Below, piece after piece: positions 51,914-60,316 of a stretch of DNA of 64,000 bases. This stretch comes from an uncultured Ruminococcus sp. (lineage in GTDB: Bacteria; Bacillota; Clostridia; Oscillospirales; Acutalibacteraceae), in contig CACWOX010000013.1 of assembly GCA_902762615.1 (NCBI GenBank), forward strand, positions 17,429 through 81,428, given 5' to 3'. The stretch's first letter is position 1. Each line of letters starts with the position of its first letter. A program made the position numbers and the translations under genes. The notes beneath the pieces are model-generated. The model searched no databases. It saw only the letters and a program-made list of their open reading frames with translations, and had not been told where the DNA came from.

Positions 51914-52612
51914 ATGTTCAATCTAAAGAAAGCGGTAAATTATTTTTCAAAAACCGAAATTGCGTTGTGGACATCCTCGGCGGCGCTGATCATTCTGTCC
52001 TTCATCGCATTTGACAGGGAGAATTATCTCACTCTCACCGCGTCGCTGATCGGCGTGACTTCGCTTATATTCAACGCAAAGGGACACCCCTTCGGGCAGC
52101 TTCTGATGGTGCTGTTCAGCCTGATGTACGGAATGATCTCCTTCACCTTTGCCTATTACGGCGAGATGATCACCTATCTCGGCATGACAATGCCTATGGC
52201 GATGCTTGCTCTGATTTCGTGGCTGACACACCCCTACAATGGCAATCGCTCAGAGGTGAGCGTCAACCGCGTCGGCAAGGCGGAAATACTATTCACGTGT
52301 CTGTCGGCGGCTGTTGTGACGTTGATTTTTTACTGTATTCTCGCTTATTTCAACACAGCCCATCTCCTGCCGAGCACGCTTTCGGTCACAACCAGCTTTA
52401 TAGCCGTTTACCTGACCTTCCGCAGAAGTCAATATTTTGCGCTGGCTTACGCCTCAAACGACGTTGTGCTGATTGTGCTGTGGATTTTGGCGAGCATGGA
52501 ACGCATACAGTATATTTCGGTGGTCGTGTGCTTTGTCGCCTTTCTCCTCAACGACATTTACGGTTTTGTCAACTGGCGCAGAATGGCAAAACGACAGGGC
52601 GCCGGGGGATAA
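51914..52612 (+). CDS. pnuC: PnuC-type nicotinamide riboside transporter
   Basis: A 232-residue membrane protein with seven to eight helices. The pattern (WTSSAALIILSFIAFD, TASLIGVTSLIFNAKGHPFGQLL, YGEMITYLGMTMPMAMLALISW, YASNDVVLIVLWILAS, NDIYGFVNWRRM) is that of PnuC, a facilitator for nicotinamide riboside or a related vitamin. Start ATG 51914 follows TGGAGG; the frame open upstream overlaps the leader structure. The substrate is usually guessed from the leader or neighbours, and neither decides it here. Confidence 0.92.
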   Translation: MFNLKKAVNYFSKTEIALWTSSAALIILSFIAFDRENYLTLTASLIGVTSLIFNAKGHPFGQLLMVLFSLMYGMISFTFAYYGEMITYLGMTMPMAMLALISWLTHPYNGNRSEVSVNRVGKAEILFTCLSAAVVTLIFYCILAYFNTAHLLPSTLSVTTSFIAVYLTFRRSQYFALAYASNDVVLIVLWILASMERIQYISVVVCFVAFLLNDIYGFVNWRRMAKRQGAGG

Positions 52613-52681
52613 TGTTTTTTGACAGGGCAAGTATCCTCTGACCAACAGCACGGACGATTGAAAAAACGAAATGAAAAGCCC

Positions 52682-53137
52682 TTATTGCTCCTCCGGCTTG
52701 AAGGAACGCATGATCGGCAGTCCGAAGGCAAAGCAGATGAATGCTCCGGCAGCCATAACGCACTGAGCCGCCAAGCACATGCCGGTTTCATAGCCAAACA
52801 GAATATCCGTCACAACCGAAGCCGCACTGAGCAAGCAACCTGCCAGTGAGCCGTAAACGACAAATCCAAAACCGATGACAAGCTGGCTTTTTTTGAGCCT
52901 GCGGTTTAGTTTCCTGATTCTTTGAGAGACAAGCTCTATGATTCCTATGAGCATGGCAAGAATGCACAGCCAGCCCAGCAGGAACGTTGCCGAGAGAATC
53001 ACCGTTCCCAGACCGTCCGCGCCGTTTATCATGTACAATGCCATTCCCGCAAAATACGTCAGCCAGCCCACGTCCGAAATCAGTCCCAGCGTCAGCCATT
53101 TTTTGTCGGATATTTGGGTCTCGTATATTTTATTCAT
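52682..53137 (-). CDS. Membrane protein of unknown function
   Basis: A 151-residue protein with about four helices and a basic central loop (RIRKLNRRLKKSQ). Its ATG overlaps the end of argD by eight bases (ATGAATAA), so it is translated by coupling to argD. I do not recognise the family; coupling alone does not prove an arginine role. Confidence 0.65.
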   Translation of the reverse strand: MNKIYETQISDKKWLTLGLISDVGWLTYFAGMALYMINGADGLGTVILSATFLLGWLCILAMLIGIIELVSQRIRKLNRRLKKSQLVIGFGFVVYGSLAGCLLSAASVVTDILFGYETGMCLAAQCVMAAGAFICFAFGLPIMRSFKPEEQ

Positions 53138-54311
53138 TTTCCAGCACTTCGTGCAGAATCGCCATGCCCGCGTCGATCTGCTCGTAGGTAATGGTGAGCG
53201 GCGGCAGACAGCGCAGCTTGGTCTTGGCGGTCAGCACCAGCAAGCCCTTCTCCAATGCCTTTTTGAGAACGTCAGAAGCGGCAATGCCATCCAGCTCCGC
53301 GCCCAGCATGAGTCCCAGTCCGCTGACGTTTTTTACCCTTGGCAGCGCATCCAGAGATTTTTTAAAATATGCCGCTTTCTCTTGCAATTCATCCATAAAT
53401 GCCGGATCGGAAAGTTTTTTCAATACCACCAAACCTCCCGCACAGACCACGGGATTGCCGCCGAAAGTCGAGCCGTGCGTGCCTGGGGTGAGGACATTCG
53501 CATATTCTCCCCTTGTAAGGCAGACGCCGATCGGCAGACCGCCGCCCAGTCCCTTGGCAAGCGTCACAATATCGGGCTTTACACCGAAATGTTCGGCGGC
53601 CAGCAGCTTGGCGGTACGTCCGACGCCGGTCTGCACCTCGTCCGAAATGGTAGCAAGGTCGTGCTGCTTGGCAAGGGCAAATATCTCATCTACAAACGAC
53701 TGCTCCAGCACATTCACGCCGCCCTCGCCCTGAATGAATTCAAACATAATGGCGCAGACGGTGCCGTCAATTGCCTCACAGAGCGCCTGCACGTTGTTGG
53801 CTTCCACATACTTGAATCCCGGCGTGAAGGGGAAGAAATAATTATGGAAATGCTCCTGGCCTGTCGCGGAGAGCGTGGTGATAGTCCTGCCGTGAAAGGA
53901 ATTGACGAGCGTGATAATGGTGGTGCGGTTCTTATCACCGTACTTGTCAAAGGAACGCTTGCGGGCAATTTTTATGGCGCACTCATTGGCTTCCGCTCCG
54001 CTGTTGCCGAAGAATATTTTGTCGGTATTGGTCATCTTTGTCAATTTGGCGGCAAACTCCGCGGCGGTGGAATTGTAGTAATAATTGGAAACGTGCTGCA
54101 CTCTGTGCGCCTGCTCGCTCACCGCGTCAGCCCACTGACTGTCGGCGTAGCCGAGGGAATTGGTGCCGATGCCGCTGCCGAAGTCGATATAGGTGTTGCC
54201 GTCGGCATTGCAGCCCTGTGCGCCGCTGCCGCTTTCGAGGGCAAGCGGGAGCCTGCCGTAGCTGCCTATGACTGAGCTGTTGTATTGCTCGATGATTTCT
54301 TTTGAATTCAA
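53130..54311 (-). CDS. argD: Acetylornithine aminotransferase
   Basis: A 393-residue class III PLP aminotransferase of arginine synthesis. YIDFGSGIGTNSLGY, FFGNSGAEANECAIKIAR, NSFHGRTITTLSATGQ, the cofactor Asp in ISDEVQTGVGRTAKL and the PLP lysine in TLAKGLGGGLPIG are standard. I take TTG 54311 as the start: GGAG lies eight bases before it, and the longer frame upstream (starting at 54368) is not ArgD-like. It is translationally coupled to the membrane protein downstream. Confidence 0.95.
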   Translation of the reverse strand: MNSKEIIEQYNSSVIGSYGRLPLALESGSGAQGCNADGNTYIDFGSGIGTNSLGYADSQWADAVSEQAHRVQHVSNYYYNSTAAEFAAKLTKMTNTDKIFFGNSGAEANECAIKIARKRSFDKYGDKNRTTIITLVNSFHGRTITTLSATGQEHFHNYFFPFTPGFKYVEANNVQALCEAIDGTVCAIMFEFIQGEGGVNVLEQSFVDEIFALAKQHDLATISDEVQTGVGRTAKLLAAEHFGVKPDIVTLAKGLGGGLPIGVCLTRGEYANVLTPGTHGSTFGGNPVVCAGGLVVLKKLSDPAFMDELQEKAAYFKKSLDALPRVKNVSGLGLMLGAELDGIAASDVLKKALEKGLLVLTAKTKLRCLPPLTITYEQIDAGMAILHEVLENE

Positions 54312-54502
54312 AACAGTCACTCCAAACAAATTTTTATGTACATTATAAGTATAGCAAAATATTGGCAAATGGCAAGAGGTATTGTATTACAAAAGTGCAA
54401 AAAAAGACAGACAAATCCTCCCTCAACAGACGGCACTTCGCGTTTGATCGGGCGATATGCAATATTTCATACCCCACGACAAAAATCAAAGGAAAATAAA
54501 AT

Positions 54503-54549
54503 GCCCCGAATGATTTTCTGCTTTGCATTACAAAGAAACCATTCGGGGC
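54503..54549 (-). terminator. Terminator of the first sigma/anti-sigma operon
   Basis: GCCCCGAATG and CATTCGGGGC form a perfect 10-bp stem; on the minus strand ATTTTATTTT follows. Confidence 0.85.
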
Positions 54550-54574
54550 TGCGTACTATCTGATAAAAGGCGGA

Positions 54575-55282
54575 TTATACCTCCGCGCCGAGGATATAGG
54601 TTTTACCGTCCTCCTCGGCGGAAATGACGTCGGAATGGTCATAAAGAATGTACGACATGGTGTGATTCTCGGTGTCAATATCGTATATCAGATTAATACG
54701 CGCCACATTCCACCAGTTGGTGTTGTGAATACTGACCTGAATTTCCGCTCCGTCAGAAAAAAGTGTAAAATGATAAACGCCGTATTCGCCGCCGGAAACG
54801 GAAAATTCCTGATTGAATGAAGATATACGGTTGAAGCTGACCTTCTGCTCCTGACATGATACATCGTCAAATACGCATATGACGGATTTTTCGGTCAGCT
54901 CCACCGACCTGCCGTCGGATTTTGCCATGACGTTGAGAGTGATTCTGTCGCCCATGTACATTCTCTGGGGAATCTCCCTCACGAATGTCGGGTTACTCCC
55001 GACAACAAATGCGAATAATATGACGGCTGCCGCAAGGCTTGACGCCGCAATAATGCCCAGAACGGTTATTGCCATGTTCCTGCGCCTTTTGGCGGTGTGG
55101 TACGCCTTGGATTCATCTCCGGACAGGGGAAATGTGGTCTGGCTGCGGATGTTTTCAAGCTCGGCGGAGCATTTGCCGCAGCCTGCGATATGCTCCTCCA
55201 CAAAGTTTCTCGCGTCGCCGCTCAGCATTTCTTCCGCGTAAAGCGGCAGCAGCTCGCTCACAACTGCGCATATGTTTTTCAT
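54575..55282 (-). CDS. Anti-sigma factor with N-terminal zinc-finger domain (pair 1)
   Basis: A 235-residue single-pass membrane protein. Its N-terminus is a ZAS/zf-HC2-like anti-sigma domain (CAVVSELLPLYAEEMLS, then HIAGCGKCSAEL), followed by a basic stretch, one helix (about 72-94) and an extracellular domain of about 140 residues. The ATG at 55282 overlaps the sigma gene stop as ATGA and follows GGAGGAA. It should hold the partner sigma factor at the membrane until an envelope signal is sensed. Confidence 0.85.
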   Translation of the reverse strand: MKNICAVVSELLPLYAEEMLSGDARNFVEEHIAGCGKCSAELENIRSQTTFPLSGDESKAYHTAKRRRNMAITVLGIIAASSLAAAVILFAFVVGSNPTFVREIPQRMYMGDRITLNVMAKSDGRSVELTEKSVICVFDDVSCQEQKVSFNRISSFNQEFSVSGGEYGVYHFTLFSDGAEIQVSIHNTNWWNVARINLIYDIDTENHTMSYILYDHSDVISAEEDGKTYILGAEV

Positions 55283-55776
55283 ATAAATTCCTCCATCTCT
55301 TTGCGTATCATAGCCTTTGCCCGATGATACGTCACACACGCCCAGTTGGCGCTTTTGCCGAACAGCCTGCCGATTTTTTCAAAGGGCAGCTCACCGAACA
55401 CCCTCAGCGAAAAGACCTCCTTGTACGGTTCCGGCATACCGTGCAGTATTTCACGGATTCTGTCGGCGGCTTCCTCGTCCTCCGGCATTTGCTCGAACCG
55501 TATGCCGCTGTCGGCTTCGGGAATACTGTCTGTTTCCCTGATGCCGCACACGAGCCTGTTCTTTTTGCAATAAGAATAGTATTCGTTTCGGGCGATGCGG
55601 CAGAGCCATGTTTTGATATCGCATTCGCCCCGGAATGAATCAATGTGTTTCCACGCCTTCAGGAATGTCTCCTGCACAACGTCCTCGGTAACGCCGCTGT
55701 CGCCGCTCAGACCGAGAGCGTAAAGATACACCACATGAAAATGCTCGCGGTATATTCCCTCCATATCATATTTCAC
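55279..55776 (-). CDS. ECF-type RNA polymerase sigma factor (pair 1)
   Basis: A sigma-70 family protein of about 165 residues with region 2 (IYREHFHVVYLYALGLSGD, EDVVQETFLKAWKHIDSFRG, DIKTWLCRIARNEYYSYCKK) and region 4 (YKEVFSLRVFGELPFEKIGRLFGKS). Start uncertain: GTG 55776 follows GAGG, while ATG 55797 is also possible. Four-base overlap with the anti-sigma gene shows co-translation of the pair. Confidence 0.92.
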   Translation of the reverse strand: MKYDMEGIYREHFHVVYLYALGLSGDSGVTEDVVQETFLKAWKHIDSFRGECDIKTWLCRIARNEYYSYCKKNRLVCGIRETDSIPEADSGIRFEQMPEDEEAADRIREILHGMPEPYKEVFSLRVFGELPFEKIGRLFGKSANWACVTYHRAKAMIRKEMEEFI

Positions 55777-55926
55777 TGCCGCCTCACCGCCCTTCATATA
55801 TACAGACTGCCTTCCCGCCAAAATCTTACAGAGTTTTCGATTTTTTCTGAGGAATTCCGCGATGTTTTTTGAATGTTACTAAAAAACAGTACATTATCGG
55901 CAATAAAAAATATGCTGTATATGCTT

Positions 55927-56805
55927 TCACACTATCTTGCCTTTCAGGCGGTAGTAATTAATCGCCCATTCGATATAATTGATTGTGGGATAATAATCTA
56001 TGTTGTTTGCTTTCATGCCGCGCTTTGAAGTGATGCTGATTTTCTGCGCGGTTTCGGCAAGCGTGATGCATAAATCATTATTCTCCTTCTCGGATAATCC
56101 GCCAAACACAACCGTATTCCACTCATCGTTGCCCATTGCCTGTGCCGAACACAGCACATTGTAGAATTTTTCAATTTCGTCGGTTGAAGTGAGCTTCTTC
56201 TTCCCCACCTCAACACATTCAATATCGCCCGCGCTGTGTATGCCGTATATTTCAAACAGCTCCTGCGCTGTATCGTAAAGAAGGAGATTTTCCCTGATGC
56301 GGTTGCAGAACACCGCAAAGGTGTATTTCCCTTCCAATTCCGCGATGTAGACCGCCTGCTGATCCGGCATATATGCATACAGCTTCACCGGTCTGCCGTC
56401 GTCGGTGGATGCGTGAACGGCGCTGCCAAGCAAATCCTGCTCCCGTATTTCATGCGGCAGGTTGCGTTGCTTGAGCTTTTCCGTGTCGGACATATCCAGA
56501 CAGACATAATAAGCACCGTCATAAATAATCACATGCTCCAAATAAGGCGCCTTGTCTTTCAGCAGTTCAAGCGAGTCGGCGCTGCCCTTTTCCTGCTGCC
56601 CAAGCAGCCCCCAGAGCCACGTTCTGCCATCAGCGGCAGGCAGAGCAAAGGACAGAATCGCCCCTGTTATCAATGCCACGCAAGCCGCCGCCAACGCAAA
56701 TTGACGCCAAGTAAAGCTGTTTTGGTGTGAATGGCGGCTTTTTACACAACTCACAAGGTCACCGTCAATTTCGCCTATCGCCATGAATAAATCCTCTCTG
56801 TTCAT
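55927..56805 (-). CDS. Probable membrane anti-sigma factor (pair 2)
   Basis: A 292-residue protein overlapping the second sigma gene by four bases (ATGA). A short cytoplasmic start (NREDLFMAIGEIDGDLV) with the form seen in anti-sigma/DUF-type regulators of Clostridia leads to one helix (about 34-56) and an outer domain of about 230 residues with no zinc-finger. By position and topology it is the regulator of the adjacent sigma factor; the outer domain is not a family I recognise. Confidence 0.7.
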   Translation of the reverse strand: MNREDLFMAIGEIDGDLVSCVKSRHSHQNSFTWRQFALAAACVALITGAILSFALPAADGRTWLWGLLGQQEKGSADSLELLKDKAPYLEHVIIYDGAYYVCLDMSDTEKLKQRNLPHEIREQDLLGSAVHASTDDGRPVKLYAYMPDQQAVYIAELEGKYTFAVFCNRIRENLLLYDTAQELFEIYGIHSAGDIECVEVGKKKLTSTDEIEKFYNVLCSAQAMGNDEWNTVVFGGLSEKENNDLCITLAETAQKISITSKRGMKANNIDYYPTINYIEWAINYYRLKGKIV

Positions 56806-57359
56806 ATGTCAAAACCCCTTTCCGTCAGATAGTCTCTCAGCTTTTCACGAAGCCTTTGCAGTGTCACCGCCGCGCTGCCCGGCTTTATCCCAAAGCTGGC
56901 GGCAATTTCAGAAACGCTGTCGCAGTACCAGTACCGCCTGACAAAAATATCCCGTTTCATCTCGGGAAGCTCACGCAGAAATTCGCTGATCGCGAAAGCA
57001 AGTTCCCTGCGGTCTATTTCCGCTTCAACGCTCCCGTCCGAAACGCATTCCCCCAGTTCCGAAAGAATTATCTCCATTTGTCCGCTGCCCCGCTTGCCGG
57101 CATGTGCCTTGCGCCATCGGTCAAATGACAGATTTCGTGTTATCCTGCCCAGAAACACCCTGAGCGCCGACGGCTTTTGCGGCGGTATGGAATTCCACGC
57201 GCTCAGCCATGTGTCGTTGAGACATTCTTCCGCCTCCCCTTCATCCGCAAGGATATTCAAAGCCACCCGCCGGCAGTATCGCCCGTATTTTCCGGCTGTC
57301 TCTGAGATGGCACGCTCATTGCGCGCGTTGAACATAGCAATTATTTCACTGTCATTCAT
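56802..57359 (-). CDS. ECF-type RNA polymerase sigma factor (pair 2)
   Basis: A sigma-70 family protein of 185 residues with region 2 (SETAGKYGRYCRRVALNILAD, EAEECLNDTWLSAWNSIPPQ, RITRNLSFDRWRK) and region 4 (RDIFVRRYWYCDSVSEIAASFG, GSAAVTLQRLREKLRDYL). The style (NDTWLSAWNSIPPQKP) is common in Ruminococcus/Clostridium ECF factors paired with single-helix regulators. Start ATG 57359 (MNDSEIIAMF) after AAAGGGGG. Confidence 0.92.
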   Translation of the reverse strand: MNDSEIIAMFNARNERAISETAGKYGRYCRRVALNILADEGEAEECLNDTWLSAWNSIPPQKPSALRVFLGRITRNLSFDRWRKAHAGKRGSGQMEIILSELGECVSDGSVEAEIDRRELAFAISEFLRELPEMKRDIFVRRYWYCDSVSEIAASFGIKPGSAAVTLQRLREKLRDYLTERGFDI

Positions 57360-57513
57360 TTTGTATGAAAAGCCCCCTTTCAATTATTGCCTTCACCTGT
57401 ACAGACGCAGTTTTCGCTCAGATATAACATGCCGCCAAATCAAAAAAGAACCGCCAAAAGACAGCCCCATTATTCAGACTTTATTCATTTGTTATTGATT
57501 ATTTAAATTATTT

Positions 57514-57541
57514 AAGCCCTTTCGCGAAAACGAAAGGGCTT
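57514..57541 (-). terminator. Terminator of the tRNA operon
   Basis: AAGCCCTTTCG pairs perfectly with CGAAAGGGCTT; an AT-rich tail follows on the minus strand. It lies three bases after the last tRNA. Confidence 0.65.
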
Positions 57542-57544
57542 TTC

Positions 57545-57620
57545 TGGTGACCCATCGGAGATTCGAACTCCGGACACCTTGATTAAAAGTCAAGTGCTCT
57601 GCCAACTGAGCTAATGGGTC
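57545..57620 (-). tRNA. tRNA-Lys (UUU)
   Basis: Cloverleaf from GACCCAT to ATGGGTC with encoded CCA. The anticodon stem CTTGA/TCAAG holds the loop CTTTTAA, anticodon TTT. Last gene of the five-tRNA operon. Confidence 0.95.
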
Positions 57621-57674
57621 GTATTCGGTTTGCGGCTTGTCGCTTAAAAAAACCTCAGGCAGCAAACCTTGTGC

Positions 57675-57750
57675 TGGCTGGGGTGGCTGGGATCGAACCA
57701 GCGTAATGACGGAATCAAAATCCGTTGCCTTACCGCTTGGCGACACCCCA
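57675..57750 (-). tRNA. tRNA-Gln (UUG)
   Basis: Acceptor TGGGGTG/CACCCCA with encoded GCCA end; anticodon stem ACGGA/TCCGT with loop TTTTGAT, anticodon TTG. Confidence 0.94.
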
Positions 57751-57826
57751 ATATAGGGTATGCGGAATAAAAAAAGACTTGCCGGCAGGGAGACATCACA
57801 CGGAAGCTCCGTGCCGGATCCGTCTG

Positions 57827-57904
57827 TGGGGTGGTATATCGGAGTCGAACCGATGACCTCCAGAGCCACAATCTGGCGCGCTAACCAACTGCGCCAATAC
57901 CACC
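57827..57904 (-). tRNA. tRNA-His (GUG)
   Basis: Begins with the extra G(-1) opposite C73 that is the HisRS identity element; acceptor GTGGTAT/ATACCAC, encoded CCA. Anticodon loop TTGTGGC, anticodon GTG. It is charged by the hisS product of this window. Confidence 0.94.
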
Positions 57905-57908
57905 ATGT

Positions 57909-57985
57909 TGGCGCGCCAGGAGGGGCTCGAACCCCCGACCTACTGCTTAGAAGGCAGTTGCTCTATCCAGCTGAGCTACTGGCGC
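57909..57985 (-). tRNA. tRNA-Arg (UCU)
   Basis: Acceptor GCGCCAG/CTGGCGC with encoded CCA; anticodon stem ACTGC/GCAGT with loop CTTCTAA, anticodon TCT. Confidence 0.95.
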
Positions 57986-58003
57986 ACATGTGGCTAATAA
58001 ATA

Positions 58004-58020
58004 AGCCCCCCGAAAGGGCT
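58004..58020 (-). other. Short hairpin between tRNA-Gly and tRNA-Arg
   Basis: AAGCCC and GGGCTT pair around CCCGAAA. It may guide processing of the tRNA precursor; it partly repeats the stem of the operon terminator (AAGCCC...GGGCTT). Confidence 0.45.
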
Positions 58021-58022
58021 TG

Positions 58023-58096
58023 TGGAGCGGGTGATGGGAATCGAACCCACGCGACCAGCTTGGAAGGCTGGGGTTCTACCATTGAACTACACCCGC
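58023..58096 (-). tRNA. tRNA-Gly (UCC)
   Basis: Acceptor GCGGGTG/CACCCGC with encoded TCCA; anticodon stem CCAGC/GCTGG with loop CTTCCAA, anticodon TCC. First gene of the operon, about 13 bases after the predicted transcript start. Confidence 0.95.
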
Positions 58097-58115
58097 ATAT
58101 TTAGCAGCGTGTTAC

Positions 58116-58144
58116 ATTATACACTTTGCCGCCCGCTTTGTCAA
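58116..58144 (-). promoter_or_regulatory. Consensus promoter of the tRNA operon
   Basis: On the minus strand TTGACA (58144-58139), 17 bases, TATAAT (58121-58116): perfect, with a GC-rich discriminator region, as expected for stable RNA. Confidence 0.9.
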
Positions 58145-58298
58145 GTTTTTTTTTCAAATTAAAAAAAATCTGCAAATTGGCAAAAAACGCCGTCGTTACT
58201 TCGCCGCAAATGTTACATAAGCCACAAAAGTACAAAAGCGGAAAAGCAAAATAACGACGGCATTCTTTATTGAACAATGAAACGCATGAAATAAAAGA

Positions 58299-59132
58299 TT
58301 ACTTCTTTTCCTCTGTGCGAATGATCATGACCAGCTCGGAGGTGTAGAAGCTGTCGGTGGTGATAAAGGCTTCGTCATCCTCTGCCGCTTCATATGCCAC
58401 CACACAGAACGAATTCTTCTGCCCCTTTACAGTGTCGGCGGCATTGTCTATGTCAAATGCCGCGTCTACCGTTTTGGTGTCGAGCTTACCGCCGCAGCCG
58501 TAAGCCACTCCGTCGGCTATCGCTGCAAAGAGTCCCTTTACCTCTCCCTTGTTTTCATAGGAAAAAGGCTTGAAGCTCGGCTCTGTCACCAGCGTGAAGG
58601 TCTTTTTCAGCTCCTTGTCGGAATCCTTTGCGACACGGTAGCTTTTGCCGCTTGCCAGTTCGGACTCCACCATGGGCTGATATTCCTCCGACACCTTGAG
58701 GGCTGCTATCTGAGCATTCATCTTTTCGAGCAGCTTGCTGTCGGATTTATTGAGCAGGAATCTGTATTCAATGCTGCCAACGCTGCCTTTGACAATCTTA
58801 ACGCCTGTCACGCCGTCGGTGATCTGCTTTGCGTAATTGGAATCCACTACGACTGCCGCTACCTTCTTGTCGATCAAATCCTGAACGGCGGTTGTCATGT
58901 CGCTGTAGCGCTTGGGATAACCGGAGATCTTGGCAGTGACGATGTAATCGTCCTCAGCAGAACGGAGCTGCACAGCAACCGCCTTGTCTGCCAGATCTTC
59001 GGCGGTGGCTATCTTCATGTTCTTTTCGTAGGCGATGCCGTTGTCCTCTTTCTGTGCGGAGCAGGAAGCCAGTGTCATGCAGACTGCCACTGCCGCCGCT
59101 GTGAGAGCAATGATTTTTTTGGATAATTTCAT
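58299..59132 (-). CDS. Solute-binding (SBP family 3) lipoprotein with apparently swapped lobes
   Basis: A 277-residue lipoprotein with start ATG 59132 (AAGGAG upstream; the longer frame is not protein-like), signal peptide and lipobox LASC (Cys near 24). It reads as a family 3 amino-acid-binding protein in unusual order. Residues about 40-150 look like the second lobe (TAEDLADKAVAVQLRSAEDD, DLIDKKVAAVVVDSNYAK, LEKMNAQIAALK), and 170-277 like the first (TFTLVTEPSFKPFSYENKGE, then GLFAAIADGVAYG and TDSFYTSELVMIIR at the end). No transporter genes are adjacent. It may be an orphan receptor rather than part of an uptake system. Confidence 0.78.
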   Translation of the reverse strand: MKLSKKIIALTAAAVAVCMTLASCSAQKEDNGIAYEKNMKIATAEDLADKAVAVQLRSAEDDYIVTAKISGYPKRYSDMTTAVQDLIDKKVAAVVVDSNYAKQITDGVTGVKIVKGSVGSIEYRFLLNKSDSKLLEKMNAQIAALKVSEEYQPMVESELASGKSYRVAKDSDKELKKTFTLVTEPSFKPFSYENKGEVKGLFAAIADGVAYGCGGKLDTKTVDAAFDIDNAADTVKGQKNSFCVVAYEAAEDDEAFITTDSFYTSELVMIIRTEEKK

Positions 59133-59190
59133 GGTGACTCTTCTCCTTGTTATGTTCGCTTTGTAATGCATAAATAATTGTACATCGACT

Positions 59191-59219
59191 ATTGTATCAC
59201 ATGCCTTGTAAAAATACAA
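59191..59219 (-). promoter_or_regulatory. Promoter of the solute-binding lipoprotein gene
   Basis: On the minus strand TTGTAT, 17 bases, TACAAT. The -35 part lies in an inverted repeat CCTTGTA-TTTT-TACAAGG (59206-59223) that could be an operator. Confidence 0.6.
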
Positions 59220-59358
59220 GGTATTTTTTGAGAGATGTGATTTGTTAAACAACTAATCAGCTAAGCCGCCAAACAACAACGTCACAATAGCAGGTTCAGT
59301 CTGTTGAAGATGCTTTTTGAAATTTTACGCCATTTATTTGAATCAAATCACTTGCCTT

Positions 59359-59387
59359 TTGTCAATATTTTGCTATACTAATATTAT
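59359..59387 (+). promoter_or_regulatory. Promoter of the YwqG-family gene
   Basis: TTGTCA (59359-59364), 17 bases, TATTAT (59382-59387). An overlapping alternative is TTGCCT-16-TATACT. Confidence 0.5.
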
Positions 59388-59446
59388 ATCCATTGTATCA
59401 TATTCGGAGCCGGATGAATTTTTTTAGAAAAAGGAGATTTTGAAAA

Positions 59447-60271
59447 ATGGCTCAAAGCAAAGTGAAAGCAGCCGCAAAAATCAAGGCTGAAATAGTGCAA
59501 AGCACCGTCATTCCCTGCGCAAAGATAAAATTATCGCCGGAGCCGTGCGTCATCTTCGACAGCAAGGTGGGAGGACTGCCTTATCTTCCAAAGGGAGCCG
59601 AAGCACCGACCGACATCATGGGAAACAAGCTCTTCCTTCTCGCGCAGGTCAACTGCGAAGACATTGCTGAATTGCCCGATTTTCCGCATAAGGGTATGCT
59701 GCAATTTTTCATTCAGGACGACGATCTTTACGGCAGTACCCTGACTGTTCCTTCGCCTCAGAAGGACTGGCGGGTGGTCTATTTCCCCGAAATCGACCTC
59801 TCGGTGGATCCTGCGGCTGTCGCAGCGGCATACGCCGATATGCCGGAGATTGAATTTTCCCCGATCAGCAACGAATGCAAAATGACATTTGAAATGGCCT
59901 CCGAGGGACTTACCACCGGCGACTACCGCTTTGAGCAGCTGTTCATTCAGCGATGGAACGAAGAATTCCCCGAGGACGAAGCGACGATGATCTTTGATCT
60001 GGACGATTCGATTTTTGAGGTCATTGATTCCAACGAAAACGCGGGCGGTCCGGCCCACAAAATGGGCGGATACCCCTTCTTCACTCAGTGCGACCCGCGA
60101 AGCGAGGATTCCGCGCAGTACGACACCCTTCTCTTTCAGCTGGACACCGATTTCCGTCAGGGAATCGGTGTGATGTGGGGCGACCTTGGCGTGGGCAATT
60201 TCTTCATCAACCGAGAGGCGCTCAAAAGACTGGATTTCAGCGACGTGCTGTACAACTGGGACTGCGGTTAA
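59447..60271 (+). CDS. YwqG family protein (DUF1963)
   Basis: A 274-residue soluble protein with the DUF1963 order: DSKVGGLPYLPKG near the start, LFLLAQVNCEDIAELPDFPHKGMLQFFI, a middle segment, and near the end HKMGGYPFFTQCDPR, LLFQLDTD and WGDLGVGNFFI. The family is common near toxin-immunity genes and in Firmicutes generally; no biochemical function is known. GGAG-type ribosome binding site (AAAAGGAG) before ATG 59447. The secreted beta-helix gene begins 46 bases downstream. Confidence 0.92.
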   Translation: MAQSKVKAAAKIKAEIVQSTVIPCAKIKLSPEPCVIFDSKVGGLPYLPKGAEAPTDIMGNKLFLLAQVNCEDIAELPDFPHKGMLQFFIQDDDLYGSTLTVPSPQKDWRVVYFPEIDLSVDPAAVAAAYADMPEIEFSPISNECKMTFEMASEGLTTGDYRFEQLFIQRWNEEFPEDEATMIFDLDDSIFEVIDSNENAGGPAHKMGGYPFFTQCDPRSEDSAQYDTLLFQLDTDFRQGIGVMWGDLGVGNFFINREALKRLDFSDVLYNWDCG

Positions 60272-60316
60272 TTATGTTGATAAAAAAATTCTTTGCATTT
60301 GTTGGAGGCAATGATT

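Larger units (their letters stand above)
59133..59446. other. Divergent promoter region
   Basis: 314 bases without a gene, holding the two divergent promoters listed separately. No other element seen. Confidence 0.6.

Noticed and set aside
52938..54275. 445-codon plus-strand ORF opposite argD
   Set aside because: Antisense to a canonical aminotransferase gene; composition of a shadow.
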